64,000 bases of DNA from contig JAYKKM010000439.1 of assembly GCA_035772405.1 (NCBI GenBank), positions 6,462,501 to 6,526,500 of the forward strand. Direction: 5' to 3'. The translations under genes were made by a program, and so were the position numbers. How positions within the stretch are numbered: position 1 is the stretch's first letter; every line of letters starts with the position of its first letter. The stretch is from Chrysogorgia sp. JL179-B06. Its lineage: Eukaryota > Cnidaria > Anthozoa > Scleralcyonacea > Chrysogorgiidae. This document shows, piece by piece, positions 12,500 through 21,471 of the stretch. The notes below the pieces were generated by a model. That model was not told where the DNA came from, searched no databases, and saw only the letters and a list, made by a program, of their open reading frames with translations.

Positions 12500-12900
12500 A
12501 ACAACCAATCAGATTAAATCTTTCGAGATGTGTTACAACATCCGTTTATTGCATAAGTTGGAACGCTATCGAATACGAGGTCAAATCCTTGACTGGTTGA
12601 AAAACTGCTTAATTACTAAATCACCAAATAGTAAAATATGGGAAGGACCTCATGATTTTGGTGTGCGGCAGGTGTCCATATTATAGGGCCCTTGTTTTGT
12701 GCACTACATATCAATAATTTACCTCCATATCTGTGACCCTCCCAAATACTAATTTGCTAAATATATATTACAGTGTCATCCGCATATAATAAACTGTCTA
12801 TTATATACGGATGACACTGTAATATATTTATTTTGTTCTGACTCCAGTAAAATAAATATTATTGCCCAGAAAATAATTTTCAAAAAGACCATATTCAGAA
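12500..12900 (+). pseudogene. LINE reverse-transcriptase fragment
   Basis: The translation gives LLHKLERYRIRGQILDWLKN, typical of the region before the palm in non-LTR reverse transcriptases, followed with stops by ILGPLF-like sequence. The active-site motif YTDDTVIY appears near 12815. A small inverted duplication (about 12759-12825) splits the fragment just before that motif. It is a dead copy, distinct from the LINE around the CACTA element. Confidence 0.75.
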
Positions 12901-12939
12901 TACAACAAGGAATAAAGATTTAATAGAGGTAACGTTTCG

Positions 12940-13330
12940 TCACTTCACGAGTAGCATCCGATTCAAATGGATCACCCCAAACGACTTTTTACTTCCGTAT
13001 AAGGAATTGGTCATACCATGTACGGCTTATTATATATAACTAGAAACACGAATCCGCAATTCGTCTTTTCTACCACTACCTCCCACCCCACCCCTAGAAT
13101 TTATTTTCCCCTATCCATGGTCTCCAGTGCCCAGACCGCGTCTGTCGATAACAAATCCTAAAAGGCCGGTTCGCACACTAATCTTGACTTGGTTTGCTGT
13201 GTCTCGTACCCAGACCTTTTCGCGGAACTATGTAAAGTCGATCGACCTTAAATTACGATCATGGATGTTTGTATGTCCACAGATTTATGACGTTTTATGA
13301 CGTAACTCGTAGATGTTCGTTTAATCGCCG
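12940..13330. repeat. Dispersed repeat family, copy 1
   Basis: Shares long stretches with 16560-16930, for example CCCACCCCACCCCTAGA and AGTGCCCAGACCGCGTCTGT, and smaller ones with 13880-14200. No coding potential is seen; an unclassified interspersed repeat. Confidence 0.7.
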
Positions 13331-13353
13331 GATGCGGAAACTATCCGAATCAA

Positions 13354-13437
13354 ATGCTCGGAACTCGCCAACAGCAACGTGTTGTGCTTCCGAATTTCAA
13401 CTTCGATTTCCCTGAGGAAAGATTCTCTTGTCAAGGT
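13354..13437 (+). other. Possible coding exon, unidentified
   Basis: An ATG-started frame of about 28 codons (MLGTRQQQRVVLPNFNFDF ...) ends at a good donor, AAGGTAAGG. The protein is not recognised and no partner exon was found. This may be chance. Confidence 0.2.
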
Positions 13438-13559
13438 AAGGTAACTAGTTTCAATTATCAGCACATTTCTCAAGAGTCAAGGGATTTAACGGCTTTTATC
13501 TTCAATCACAGGATCACAGTTCAATCACAGGAGCCATTGTGTTCACGCTGATCATTAAA

Positions 13560-14250
13560 TACATCAGACACTCGCGATTCCACTGACAGCTTTGCCACAG
13601 TAAGAAGCATGATTTATAGTGGAAATTTGTTTACCAATCACCAACTACATACTGTAGTCATAATGTATAGTGTATAATGTATACTGTGTATACAGTCAAA
13701 AGCCTAATTGCCAAATTATATTCAGATATTAAAGTCATAAGTGATAGTCATTTGTAATTTAAGTCTGCTGTATTTAAATATAATTAAAATAATTGATAGA
13801 AATGTGGACTGGGTTCATTTTGGAAATTTTATAAAAAATTAGGCTTCCCATGACTTTTGAGGCAGCATTTCCCCTTGCGATAGTAACTTCTAGTATATAA
13901 GGTGTATATAGCCTTCGTAAAAACGGTTTATGTACTTATGGTTATTCAATAGGCCGGCCGCTTCGTCGTATATTATTTTGAATGTTATCTCCATCAATAT
14001 TTAACCGTCTTCAATTCTGAAAACAGATTTGGAATTAGCGAGTCTAAATACGTAAACCTAGTACCTATTATATTATGCAAACGTGTATACCCTTCGTAAA
14101 AACCTCTTTATGCAGTTCGTCAGATCACCACTCGCCAATAGCCGCCCTTCACAACATTGCCCAAATATTGTCCGATTCAAGCGGATCACCCAAAACGACT
14201 TTTTGCTTGATAAGGAGTTACTGTAGTCATATCATGCTCCGTATATATAT
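13560..14250. repeat. Non-coding, with copy 2 of the dispersed repeat
   Basis: At 13880-14200 AACAGATTTGGAATTAGCGA and neighbouring text match 16730-16860. The rest (13560-13880) shows nothing recognisable. Confidence 0.5.
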
Positions 14251-14257
14251 ATACATA

Positions 14258-14405
14258 CACAAACCTTTTGTGAGTAATGGACCGCTGCCGCGGCGAGATT
14301 TTCACCCTCGCTTGCGAAGGGAATAAATATATATATACAAACTATTCGTGCGAAATGGACCCCTGCCGCGGTGAGATTATCACCCTCACTTGCGAGGGCA
14401 CTAAA
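14258..14405 (+). repeat. ~75-bp tandem duplication
   Basis: Two consecutive copies each contain ATGGACC(G/C)CTGCCGCGG, GAGATT and CACCCTC, with about 85% identity judged by eye. A short TATA tract separates them. Confidence 0.75.
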
Positions 14406-15028
14406 CTAAACTTGAGTGTTACCAATTTGTCTACGCGATACATGACTCCACAAATCAAGCATTTCTGATAGTGTTGTGTCATTCATAAAAACAGATACGT
14501 GTTCTTTTTTGTTCTTAACCCTTGTTGGATACACAGAACATATAAAAGTTAGGGTAATGTATTTGCTCGTCAGGGAAATGTATTTGCTCTTACTATATGA
14601 CCTTATATTGAATACGTGCGATTCTAGAGCTTCGCAAAATCAAACTTTTCTGAAGGTGCATGCCCCATACCTAGATGGTCGCGGCTTCTAATAGTTAGCA
14701 ATTCAGAAACCGTTGATTAGCCCCCAAACCTTTTGCGTACGGCAACTGATTATAATCATGAAATGTTAAATGGCATAACCACGTACCCTCTATTTCCTAG
14801 TTCCTTAATTTATAGATAAACGTAAGACGTTCCGCTCGTGGTTTCATTAGAGTGTCAGTGAATTCAGGATAATGATAAATGCTTATGCCATTTAATTTAT
14901 TATAATGAATCTCCTGGGGAGACAGTGTTTGCAAAGAGGACGCAGACGTCAAGAAGACACCAGTTTGACCAAGGAGAGCTGTTTCGAGGACGCTGTCGTG
15001 TTGTTTATATTCAGTAAAAGATAAAACA
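14406..15028. other. No gene recognised
   Basis: Short frames without motifs, such as one at 14476-14691, show no family resemblance. Two related strings, CTTATGCCATTTAATTTA and AAATGGCATAACCACG, hint at another decayed fold-back around 14760-14895. Confidence 0.4.
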
Positions 15029-15257
15029 TGGTCGTGACTAGATGGAATACTTGCAGTTGAGGTGTCCGTGAGGTATACTAGGTCTGAGTCGTCTTCTGGA
15101 CGATTCTTTATTAGTATTAAGGTTAGTATTTGGGGTTAGAAGTTCCATGATGTATTTCATCATAGAGGCATATCCGATCGTATGATCGTCCAAAAGACGA
15201 CTCAGACCTAGTACCTCACGGTCACCTCAACTGTGGTATTCCATCTAGCCACGACCA
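15029..15257. mobile_element. Fold-back element, ~75-bp arms
   Basis: The left arm 15029-15103 (TGGTCGTGACTAGATGGAAT ...) and right arm 15182-15257 are imperfect complements around about 78 bp. It is non-coding and MITE-like. The sequence flanking the arms (TTCAGTAAAAG / ACATTCAGTAA) is also partly inverted, so the true ends may be slightly further out. Confidence 0.8.
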
Positions 15258-15800
15258 AAAAACATTCAGTAAGTTAAGGTGGCTCCTGTGGTTCTATGAC
15301 CGCGCGGGAGCTGGTTGCTAACCTGGCGAGAAATTTACTGATAATCAGGAAATAAAGCACGTAACAAATCCCGGTGAATTGTTTTGAAAAGTTGTACACT
15401 TTCTAATTCTATCGCATATAAATGTTACTTAATGTTAAAAAATATTAAATTTGTGGTGATATTGACAAAACATCTGAACAATTATTTATTTTGACCATTT
15501 ATTTCAACTACAATGTTTCACGAAGCATTTCACACAAGACTGTCAAGTTTGAAGAAGACTGTGAAGTTCAAGATAATGTAAATAACGACACTAAGTTATC
15601 TTCCAGCTATTTTAATGTTTAAAAAATGGAGCACAATTATATTGTTAAATTGTATTAAATGTATGATATATAAATGCAGAAATATTAAAAATAAAAAATA
15701 TATATTTACAGAAAGGTAGCTTATAATATCCATTTCAAATGCCTTGCATGCCAGCAAATATATCGTTCTATACTACCATAGTTTACATCTTGCAAAGAAT
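15258..15800. other. No gene recognised
   Basis: AT-rich sequence without long frames, repeats or recognisable sites. Confidence 0.5.
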
Positions 15801-16123
15801 AGTATAGCACATGGGGGTACCAGCACCCCTCTTTGTTTTATATTGCGACCCAAGGCCGACCCAGCGTTCCACCAGACCAAGCTGAGTGTATGGGTGCAGC
15901 ATTAGACACGCAACATTTAACGCCGAGTCAGAAATATGGCATTAGAAGTCGTCTTAACACCACAAACTCAACCGTAGACGCCGGTTTGGTTCGTGGGTTT
16001 TAGAAAGTGTCGCTTCATTTACCGTTTCAACAACACACTTGCGACGCCAGCTCAACATTTGGGTCGGCCTTGGGTCGCGACACAAAACAAAGAGGGTGCA
16101 CTGGTACCAACGTGTGCTATACT
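15801..16123. mobile_element. Fold-back element, ~65-bp arms
   Basis: The left arm starts AGTATAGCACATGGGGGTAC and ends CCAAGGCCGACCCA. The right arm is its diverged complement, ending GTGTGCTATACT. The 323-bp element is non-coding. Confidence 0.8.
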
Positions 16124-16139
16124 ACTCTATCGCTGTCTC

Positions 16140-16300
16140 AATTCACACGCGATAAAAATATAACGTGGGAAAATCGTGTGGAAAATGAACGTGAGAAAAT
16201 CATGTGAAAAAATCGTGTGAAAAAAATGTCGCGTGAAAAATCGTGTGAAAAAATATATAACACGAAAAATATTGTGAGAAAAATCGTGTGAAAAAAACCC
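16140..16300 (+). repeat. Short degenerate repeats (AAAATCGTGTG)
   Basis: About eight imperfect copies of an 11-15 bp unit, GTGAAAAAATCGTGTG. The frame on the opposite strand is a repeat artefact. Confidence 0.75.
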
Positions 16301-16559
16301 CACTAAACTCACAGTCTGGTGGTAATTACAACAAATTTCACGTTTCGTCTCGCGATTAAAGTTAGGGTTTATCAAGCTTATTTAACGGCATCAGTTTCGT
16401 TTCAACGAGTCCATTCGCCGTGGAAATAATTTAAAAACCACTAAACTCACAGTCTAGTTGTACAACAAATCTCACACAACGTTTCACAACTAAAGTCACG
16501 AAATTTGCATAACGTAGCCGCTCACCATGGAGACACCTGTCTTCGTGCGTCAGCTAAAT

Positions 16560-16930
16560 TCGATTCGCTTAAATACATTCGCAATAATCCCCTCGCCCGC
16601 CTTTTCTACCACTAATCCCCCACCCCACCCCTAGAGTTTCTTTTCCCCATACATGGTCCCCAGTGCCCAGACTGCGTCTGTCGATAACAAATCCTTAAAA
16701 GCCGGTTCGTCGTACGTATATTTTGAACGGTATCACGGCCAATATTTACTCGATTTCAATTCTGAAAACAGTTTTGGAGTCTAAATACATAACATACGTG
16801 TCTACTATTATATTACGAGAACGTGCATACCCTTAGTAAACACGGTTTCTGTACTTAGAAATTATTCGGCAATCAGCCAGCGCGGTCCAACCGCCTCGTC
16901 GTATATTAGTATCCTGCACGTTGTGCAGAA
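16560..16930. repeat. Dispersed repeat family, copy 3
   Basis: Matches 13060-13175 and 13900-14100 in order, so this is the most complete of the three copies. No ORF. Confidence 0.7.
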
Positions 16931-17089
16931 GAGCTATTGCTATACCCTCGGCGTCCGCGTCCGAGCCAAATAATAAGGTCAACGTTAAGATTATGAATTT
17001 TCAATGTGTTTACCATTGAACCAGAGGTATATACCTCCTGTTTTCAAAATATGCAGATGATTATAATTTAGCATAGCATGACAAATACT

Positions 17090-17123
17090 ATGGCCAGCCG
17101 CCAACTGATACCCCAGGGGACCA
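17090..17123 (+). mobile_element. LINE RT fragment, left of the CACTA insertion
   Basis: Reads RQLIPQGT and breaks off directly at the CACTA terminus. PQGT is the conserved turn before the LGP-LLF motif of non-LTR reverse transcriptases, and the frame resumes with that motif at 49868. The TSD CCA (17121-17123) is the last base triplet here. Upstream of about 17090 the frame is closed, so the copy is 5'-truncated or decayed. Confidence 0.85.
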
Positions 17124-17475
17124 CACAGGGCAAAATAGAAAATTTAAGTTCCCTTAAAGCTTCATTAAAAGGCAACTATTGAAGCATTTAAGTTGGCTTT
17201 AAGGTTCACTTAAATTTACAAAATAGACCTTTAGTTAACATTTAAGTATTGACTTAAAGATCATTGATGAACCATTTAGGTATAACCTTAAAGGCACATT
17301 ATTTCCACTTAAATGAGATTTTAGTGAAACTTTAAGATAAACGTTAAATTGACTTTTAAATATGCTTTAATGTACCATAAAGTTCCTTAAAGTTTAATTT
17401 AGCACAATTTAATATCAGCCTTAAATGTCACCCAAATAGAGATTTAAGTAAACTTTAGTGCACCATAAAGTTCAT
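17124..17475. repeat. CACTA left terminus and subterminal motif array
   Basis: More than fifteen TTTAAG, CTTAAA or TTAAAG hexamers occur in both orientations within 350 bp. Such arrays are the transposase or accessory-protein binding sites in plant CACTA elements; the same role here is inference. Confidence 0.8.
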
Positions 17476-17922
17476 TAATTTTTAAAATTTATATTGATTA
17501 TATATTCACTAATTTTTATATTTTGCAATGAAATGAAAGAAAATTACTTTGTTATCTGTCATTTATTGGTCCTTAATTATTTGTAGTTTGAAGCACTAAT
17601 TATAATTTGTATGTCTATAATTCAATCACAGTGGCATGTACACAGTATTATATATATTAAATATTAATTAGAAACCATATACTGTATGATTCCTTATATC
17701 ATCAATTGATCAATCAAGGCACACAACAATGAAATTACAAATAACATATTTATTACACAAATTAACTGCTACAACAATAGTTAAATACAGTTGAACCTTT
17801 CATACACGACCACCATTATTGTCTTGCAAGGTGGTCACTTAATTATGGAAGTGGTCACTTATAACAAGTACAACTTTGAATATGCTATGTTTGTTCAATG
17901 TTCATTTAAAATAATACAGCAC
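17476..17922. other. CACTA internal non-coding DNA
   Basis: AT-rich sequence between the subterminal array and the last exon of the second CACTA gene, probably its 3' untranslated region. No poly(A) signal could be assigned with confidence. Confidence 0.45.
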
Positions 17923-18261
17923 TTAGGATGCCACAGCCCATTCAGGGAAATCATCAGGTTTTTGCCTTGTTGATGGTTGAAGAGCTTCACAACGTGGAAG
18001 AATTCTATCCTTGGCCCTCTTGGTGAGATGTTTCTTATAATTTTCATCCAACTCTCTCTTGTTTTTTTTAAAGCGGGTACTTTCCCAGGAAAGCCTCTTT
18101 ACCTCATATCCTACAACTTTCCTTTGCCCATCAGCACCATTGGCTTCAATGTCACTCTCCTCACTTGACATGGCTTCATCCACCAAGACTTCAGCTACCC
18201 TAGCCAACTTCTTCACTGTCCATTTGACCTTCTCTAATGTTACAATTCTCCTGGCTAATTT
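17923..18261 (-). CDS. CACTA second gene, last exon
   Basis: Starts after a TTTATATAG acceptor and reads KLARRIVTLEKVKWTVKKLA, then an acidic DEAMSSEESD stretch, a WESTRFKKNKRELDENY block, and ends STRQKPDDFPEWAVAS. I recognise the pattern (acidic SDEESD, W.S..L...LD, SxR..P...P.WA) from accessory proteins of animal DNA transposons, but no biochemical function is known to me. Its start phase (0) matches the end phase of the exon at 38303-38412 on the same strand. The intervening 20-kb intron contains the Polinton. The frame is intact. Confidence 0.65.
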   Translation of the reverse strand, partial: KLARRIVTLEKVKWTVKKLARVAEVLVDEAMSSEESDIEANGADGQRKVVGYEVKRLSWESTRFKKNKRELDENYKKHLTKRAKDRILPRCEALQPSTRQKPDDFPEWAVAS

Positions 18262-18289
18262 CTATATAAAGATCAATAACATATAATTA

Positions 18290-18600
<311 letters not shown>

Positions 18601-18602
18601 AG

Positions 18603-18720
18603 AGGTAATATTTGGCAACCACATGCTGAAAGGATTTATGGTGAAGGAAAATTTCGAGTGTTGGAATACATACATTTTACATTGGAATACATGTTGGAAT
18701 ACATACATACAGTGGTTTGA
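18603..18720 (-). mobile_element. tRNA-derived SINE, partial copy
   Basis: The end module GGTAATATTTGGCA, GAAAATTTCGAGTGTTGG is followed by a short internal duplication of TTGGAATACATAC. The tRNA-like head is missing. Confidence 0.8.
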
Positions 18721-18980
18721 TCGAGTGAAATGCCAAATATTACCTATAATATACCCAGAATCTTATCCCGGCATTACCACAATATATACAGAACTCGTGA
18801 CTAGGCTCTCGGCAACGGCTTCCGTAGCTCAGTGGTCAGAGCACTGCACTGCACTAGCATCGCAGGGTCGCGGGTTCAATTCCAGCCGGAAGGCATGGAA
18901 GTTGCATTTTTCGCAACTGGTCCCGGTTTGGTCTTGTATTCCAACACTCGAAATTTTCCTTCACCATAAATCCTTTCAGC

Positions 18981-18984
<4 letters not shown>
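18720..18984 (+). mobile_element. tRNA-Ala-derived SINE, near-complete copy
   Basis: Runs from CCAGAATCTTATCCCGGCAT through the tRNA-like head GGCTTCCGTAGCTCAGTGGT (A box) and CGCGGGTTCAATTCCAGC (B box) into the unique tail ending in AAATTTTCCTTCACC. A CTGCA duplication has widened the anticodon arm. It is bounded on the right by (TA)n. Confidence 0.85.

Positions 18985-19062
<78 letters not shown>
18985..19062. repeat. (TA)n microsatellite
   Basis: Pure TA repeat between two SINE copies in opposite orientation. Confidence 0.97.
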
Positions 19063-19065
19063 CAA

Positions 19066-19355
19066 GTAATATTTGGCATTTCATTCGATTAAACTACATG
19101 TTCGAAGGATTTATGGCGAGGGAAAATTTCGAGTGTTGGAATATATACATTTTAAGACCAAACCGGGACCAGTTGCGAAAAAAATGCAACTTCAAGGCAT
19201 TCCGGCTGGAATCGAACCCGCGACCCTGCGATGCTAGTGCACTGCTTTGACCACTAGCTGAGCTACGGAAGCCGTTGCCGACAGCCTAGTCACGAGTTCT
19301 GTATATATGGTGGTGGTAATGCCGGGATAATATTCTGGATATATTAGTATATTAT
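19066..19355 (-). mobile_element. tRNA-Ala-derived SINE, reference copy
   Basis: Read on the minus strand: 5' flank CCCGGCATTACCACC, head GGCTTCCGTAGCTCAG..., an anticodon loop of the form CTAGCAT (AGC, Ala) in sister copies, B box GGGTTCGATTCC, then a tail of about 110 bp (GTTGCATTTTT ... CGCAACTGGTCCCGGTTTGG ... AATTTTCCCTCGCC ... GAATGAAATGCCAAATATTAC). The head keeps a nearly full cloverleaf, so an internal Pol III promoter is expected. Adjacent copies are often head-to-tail and joined at CCAAATATTAC/TATAATATA. Confidence 0.88.
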
Positions 19356-19375
19356 TGGCATTTCACTCGATTAAA
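19356..19375 (-). mobile_element. SINE copy split by nested insertion (left piece)
   Basis: Only TTGGCATTTCACTCGATTAA(A) of a second head-to-tail SINE copy remains here. The copy resumes at 37772 with TTAAACCACATGTTCGAAGG, placing the whole 19376-37771 block inside one SINE. Confidence 0.8.
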
Positions 19376-19540
19376 TTAAGTGCCTATGAAATGAAAAAAT
19401 CCAGTTTCCATAAATGTCTTTCCTTCGAAAGTAGATTTTGAATAATGACGAAATCTGTTTAATTTTTTTCTTCATCATTCAGCATTGTCTGGTTATAACT
19501 ATAAGCATTTGAAATTTTAGTGTGATGACGTCACAAGGTG

Positions 19541-19824
19541 AGTAGTACTAAATTGGGCATTCTACCCCACTTTCCCAAAAACCCAAATGGGGCAGTACCC
19601 CCGCGTAGAATTTCCCAAAAACCCAAATGGGGCAGTACCCCGACCGCATACCAAAAATCCAATAGCGCAGGCTCATATTGGGTTCGGGTGCTCGCACCTT
19701 TTTTAGCTCCCCCAAACCCGCGCGGTCATTTTCCCCCAGTCCCCCACGCGCGGTCACTTCCGGTCGGATGACGACGTTTAGATTAAAAAATTTCTAACCT
19801 GATTGAGTTAGAAATTTGTAGTGT
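19541..19824. repeat. Polinton left terminal inverted repeat
   Basis: The first 233 bp match the right TIR with a single G/A difference (near 19688). The inner ~50 bp are diverged but keep a shared hairpin. The TIR contains two copies of TTTCCCAAAAACCCAAATGG (from 19571 and 19611). Frames inside it are repeat artefacts and are not annotated. Confidence 0.95.
19788..19817. terminator. 3' hairpin in the TIR inner end
   Basis: AAATTTCTAAC pairs with GTTAGAAATTT around an 8-nt loop. It lies 9 nt after the stop of the minus-strand gene at 19827-20054. The right TIR has the same hairpin at 37034-37063. Confidence 0.7.
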
Positions 19825-19826
19825 TC

Positions 19827-20054
19827 TCAGACAGTTCTAGTATGTACTCCGTCACGATACCAACTTAACACTCCGTTGGTGCGTATAACCGCTGGTCCAA
19901 CATCGCGGTGTCGTCGTCCGTTCACCCACCACTCTTTATGACCTTGTTCTGTAGTGATGGCGGGTTGGTCGTTATCTCTATGTAGTTTCCCGTGACGGTA
20001 CCATTCTTTCACTCCCCAATACACATGCGCGGGTTCATCGTTAACTGAATGCAT
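19827..20054 (-). CDS. HRD-PA repeat protein (75 aa)
   Basis: The protein is about three copies of a 20-25-residue repeat: KEWYRHGKLHRDNDQPAI, then KEWWVNGRRHRDVGPAVI, then a partial LSWYRDGVHTRTV. The W(Y/W).(N/H)G..HRD..PA(I/V) unit resembles MORN-like repeats common in giant viruses and some other large DNA viruses; no function is established. It has no signal peptide or membrane segment. It starts 14 bp from the divergent gene at 20069 and is preceded by TCAATAAATATG. A hairpin follows 9 nt after its stop. Confidence 0.75.
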   Translation of the reverse strand: MHSVNDEPAHVYWGVKEWYRHGKLHRDNDQPAITTEQGHKEWWVNGRRHRDVGPAVIRTNGVLSWYRDGVHTRTV

Positions 20055-20068
20055 ATTTATTGATAAAA
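20055..20068. promoter_or_regulatory. 14-bp divergent promoter
   Basis: Only ATTTATTGATAAAA separates the two divergent start codons. Read either way it presents an AATAAA or GATAAA box running into the ATG, as at most other genes of the element. Confidence 0.6.
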
Positions 20069-20293
20069 ATGGGTTGTCTATCTAGCAAAAACAAAAGTCA
20101 GTCTCGACCAGTTCAAGTGGATCAACCACCACGTAACATGACGATGAAAACTCATCGAAGAGTGAAACTTGGTTTGAAATTTGGGAAGGAAGATGGTACG
20201 GTGGAGTTAGACGTTCTAGCCGGGTATGAACGATACGTCGACAAGAAGTATGAAGATTTACCAACTGTCACACCACCAATAACAGAGTCGTAG
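20069..20293 (+). CDS. Small N-myristoylated-type protein (74 aa)
   Basis: The only ATG of this frame gives MGCLSSKNKS. Gly2, Ser6 and Lys7 fit the N-myristoyltransferase consensus, and Cys3 is a likely palmitoylation site. Dual acylation would anchor the protein on the inner face of a membrane. The rest is basic (MKTHRRVKLGLKF) then acidic, ending PTVTPPITES, with no recognised domain. The first in-frame triplet upstream is TTG, so the acylation signal does not depend on choosing among ATGs. A 12-bp-stem hairpin begins 12 nt after the stop. Function unknown; membrane targeting is inferred. Confidence 0.75.
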   Translation: MGCLSSKNKSQSRPVQVDQPPRNMTMKTHRRVKLGLKFGKEDGTVELDVLAGYERYVDKKYEDLPTVTPPITES

Positions 20294-20305
20294 TGTAGTA
20301 AAATA

Positions 20306-20333
20306 TTTTTGTAATCTCAAAAGATTACAAAAA
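20306..20333. terminator. Shared 3' hairpin of two convergent genes
   Basis: TTTTTGTAATCT pairs exactly with AGATTACAAAAA around a 4-nt loop. It lies between the stops of the + gene ending at 20293 and the - gene ending at 20361, and could serve both. Confidence 0.75.
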
Positions 20334-20360
20334 AAAAAACTGGTGTACTTTGTTATGTCT

Positions 20361-20852
20361 CTAGGTAGGTGTTTTTGAGTTCTCCTCGTCGTGTTTCTCA
20401 CTTTTCGTATGACTGTACATATGTTTTCCTACAGTGAGTCCTCCTGATAACAATCCAAGAAACGGTATCAATGGTGTTAGTCTCGACATGAGACTTTTTA
20501 AATCTTTGTTAAGATAAGGGTCTCTTTTGAGTTCACGTTCCATCTCATCAGGTTTCTCTACTGCATCAAGTCCACCCATTAACATGGCAAACTTTGCTAA
20601 AAACATGTCGCATAAAAACACAGTACTTTTCTCTCGTACTTCAGCTTCGTACTCAGCGTACAACTTTAGAATCGTCTTCGCGTTTGCCTTTCTAACGTAC
20701 GCTTCACTCTTCTTGATATCACCGTCGCTCGCCAAGAGTAAGAGTTCTTCTCTCTTCCTATCGACCTCCTTCGCAACATCTTCAGGATTTACAGTCTCTT
20801 CGTTTGGAATGTCTTGTTCTTTCGCAGAGTCGGTTAAATCTTCTGGATTCAT
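20361..20852 (-). CDS. Hypothetical protein with C-terminal hydrophobic segment (163 aa)
   Basis: The N-terminal half is highly charged and predicted helical (EEVDRKREELLLLASDGD-like, then KTILKLYAEYEAEVREK). The C-terminal part has a hydrophobic stretch, LTPLIPFLGLLSGGLTVG, followed by a polar tail, so it is probably membrane-associated. No family is recognised. It is preceded by CTAAATAAAGAATG and starts 4 bp downstream of the ATPase stop on the same strand, so the two may be co-transcribed. The shared hairpin at 20306-20333 follows its stop. Confidence 0.7.
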   Translation of the reverse strand: MNPEDLTDSAKEQDIPNEETVNPEDVAKEVDRKREELLLLASDGDIKKSEAYVRKANAKTILKLYAEYEAEVREKSTVFLCDMFLAKFAMLMGGLDAVEKPDEMERELKRDPYLNKDLKSLMSRLTPLIPFLGLLSGGLTVGKHMYSHTKSEKHDEENSKTPT

Positions 20853-20855
20853 TCT

Positions 20856-21455
20856 TTATTTAGGAGAGATGACTTCATAACCGTAAGGATGTCTAAGATT
20901 TATTTCTAGACATGCATGTTTGTTTTCTCTTAATTCTTTCGTGATACGTATCACGTCTTCTTTGGAAACACCATTCAAATAGTCATTGACAAGTTCGAGC
21001 ATATCTTTTTTATTCGTGTTATGAAAACTAGTTATTCTTGAAATGTTGTCTCGGTAAGGTTTCGCAATACTTGTGAGTTGTTGTGTTAGAACAATAGTAG
21101 ACAATCCATAATGTCGACCAGAGTAGCCTAACTTGACGAGTTCACTCGTTCTGTTTTTTACATCTTGACCACTCGCACAGTCGTCTAGAATAATAAGTGT
21201 TTTCGTATCGGTGTACACGTCAACAACGTATTTCATCATCGTATTCACATTGTCCTGTTCAACAGGTAGAACAACAAAGTCCATGTCGTGGTAGTGTTTC
21301 CAGTTGTGATACGTTGTGTTCCAGAGTATAGTTGGACAAATTAGAACGATGTAGTCAAACACTCCTTTGAAGTGTTTTTCTAACATTTCTAGAAGATAGA
21401 AAGTTTTTCCACAATAAGTTGGTCCTACTATCAACATGTTAAACGGAATATCCAT
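20856..21455 (-). CDS. A32-like DNA-packaging ATPase (199 aa)
   Basis: FtsK/HerA-superfamily ATPase that pumps DNA into capsids in Polintons, virophages and giant viruses. Walker A is GPTYCGKT (residues 11-18), the typical GPT.CGKT of the A32 group. Walker B is TLIILDD (86-92). A QQ-type sensor lies in STIVLTQQLTS. Length about 200 residues is normal for Polinton ATPases. It starts AAAATAAAAGATG and is followed directly by the 163-residue gene, with the probable capsid gene just upstream: a packaging and capsid block. No defect seen. Confidence 0.93.
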   Translation of the reverse strand: MDIPFNMLIVGPTYCGKTFYLLEMLEKHFKGVFDYIVLICPTILWNTTYHNWKHYHDMDFVVLPVEQDNVNTMMKYVVDVYTDTKTLIILDDCASGQDVKNRTSELVKLGYSGRHYGLSTIVLTQQLTSIAKPYRDNISRITSFHNTNKKDMLELVNDYLNGVSKEDVIRITKELRENKHACLEINLRHPYGYEVISPK

Positions 21456-21471
21456 CTTTTATTTTTAAGTT

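Noticed and set aside
19548..19757. A 69-codon frame in the left TIR, with an identical partner in the right TIR
   Set aside because: Both lie entirely in the inverted repeats, follow its internal duplication, and have no start box.
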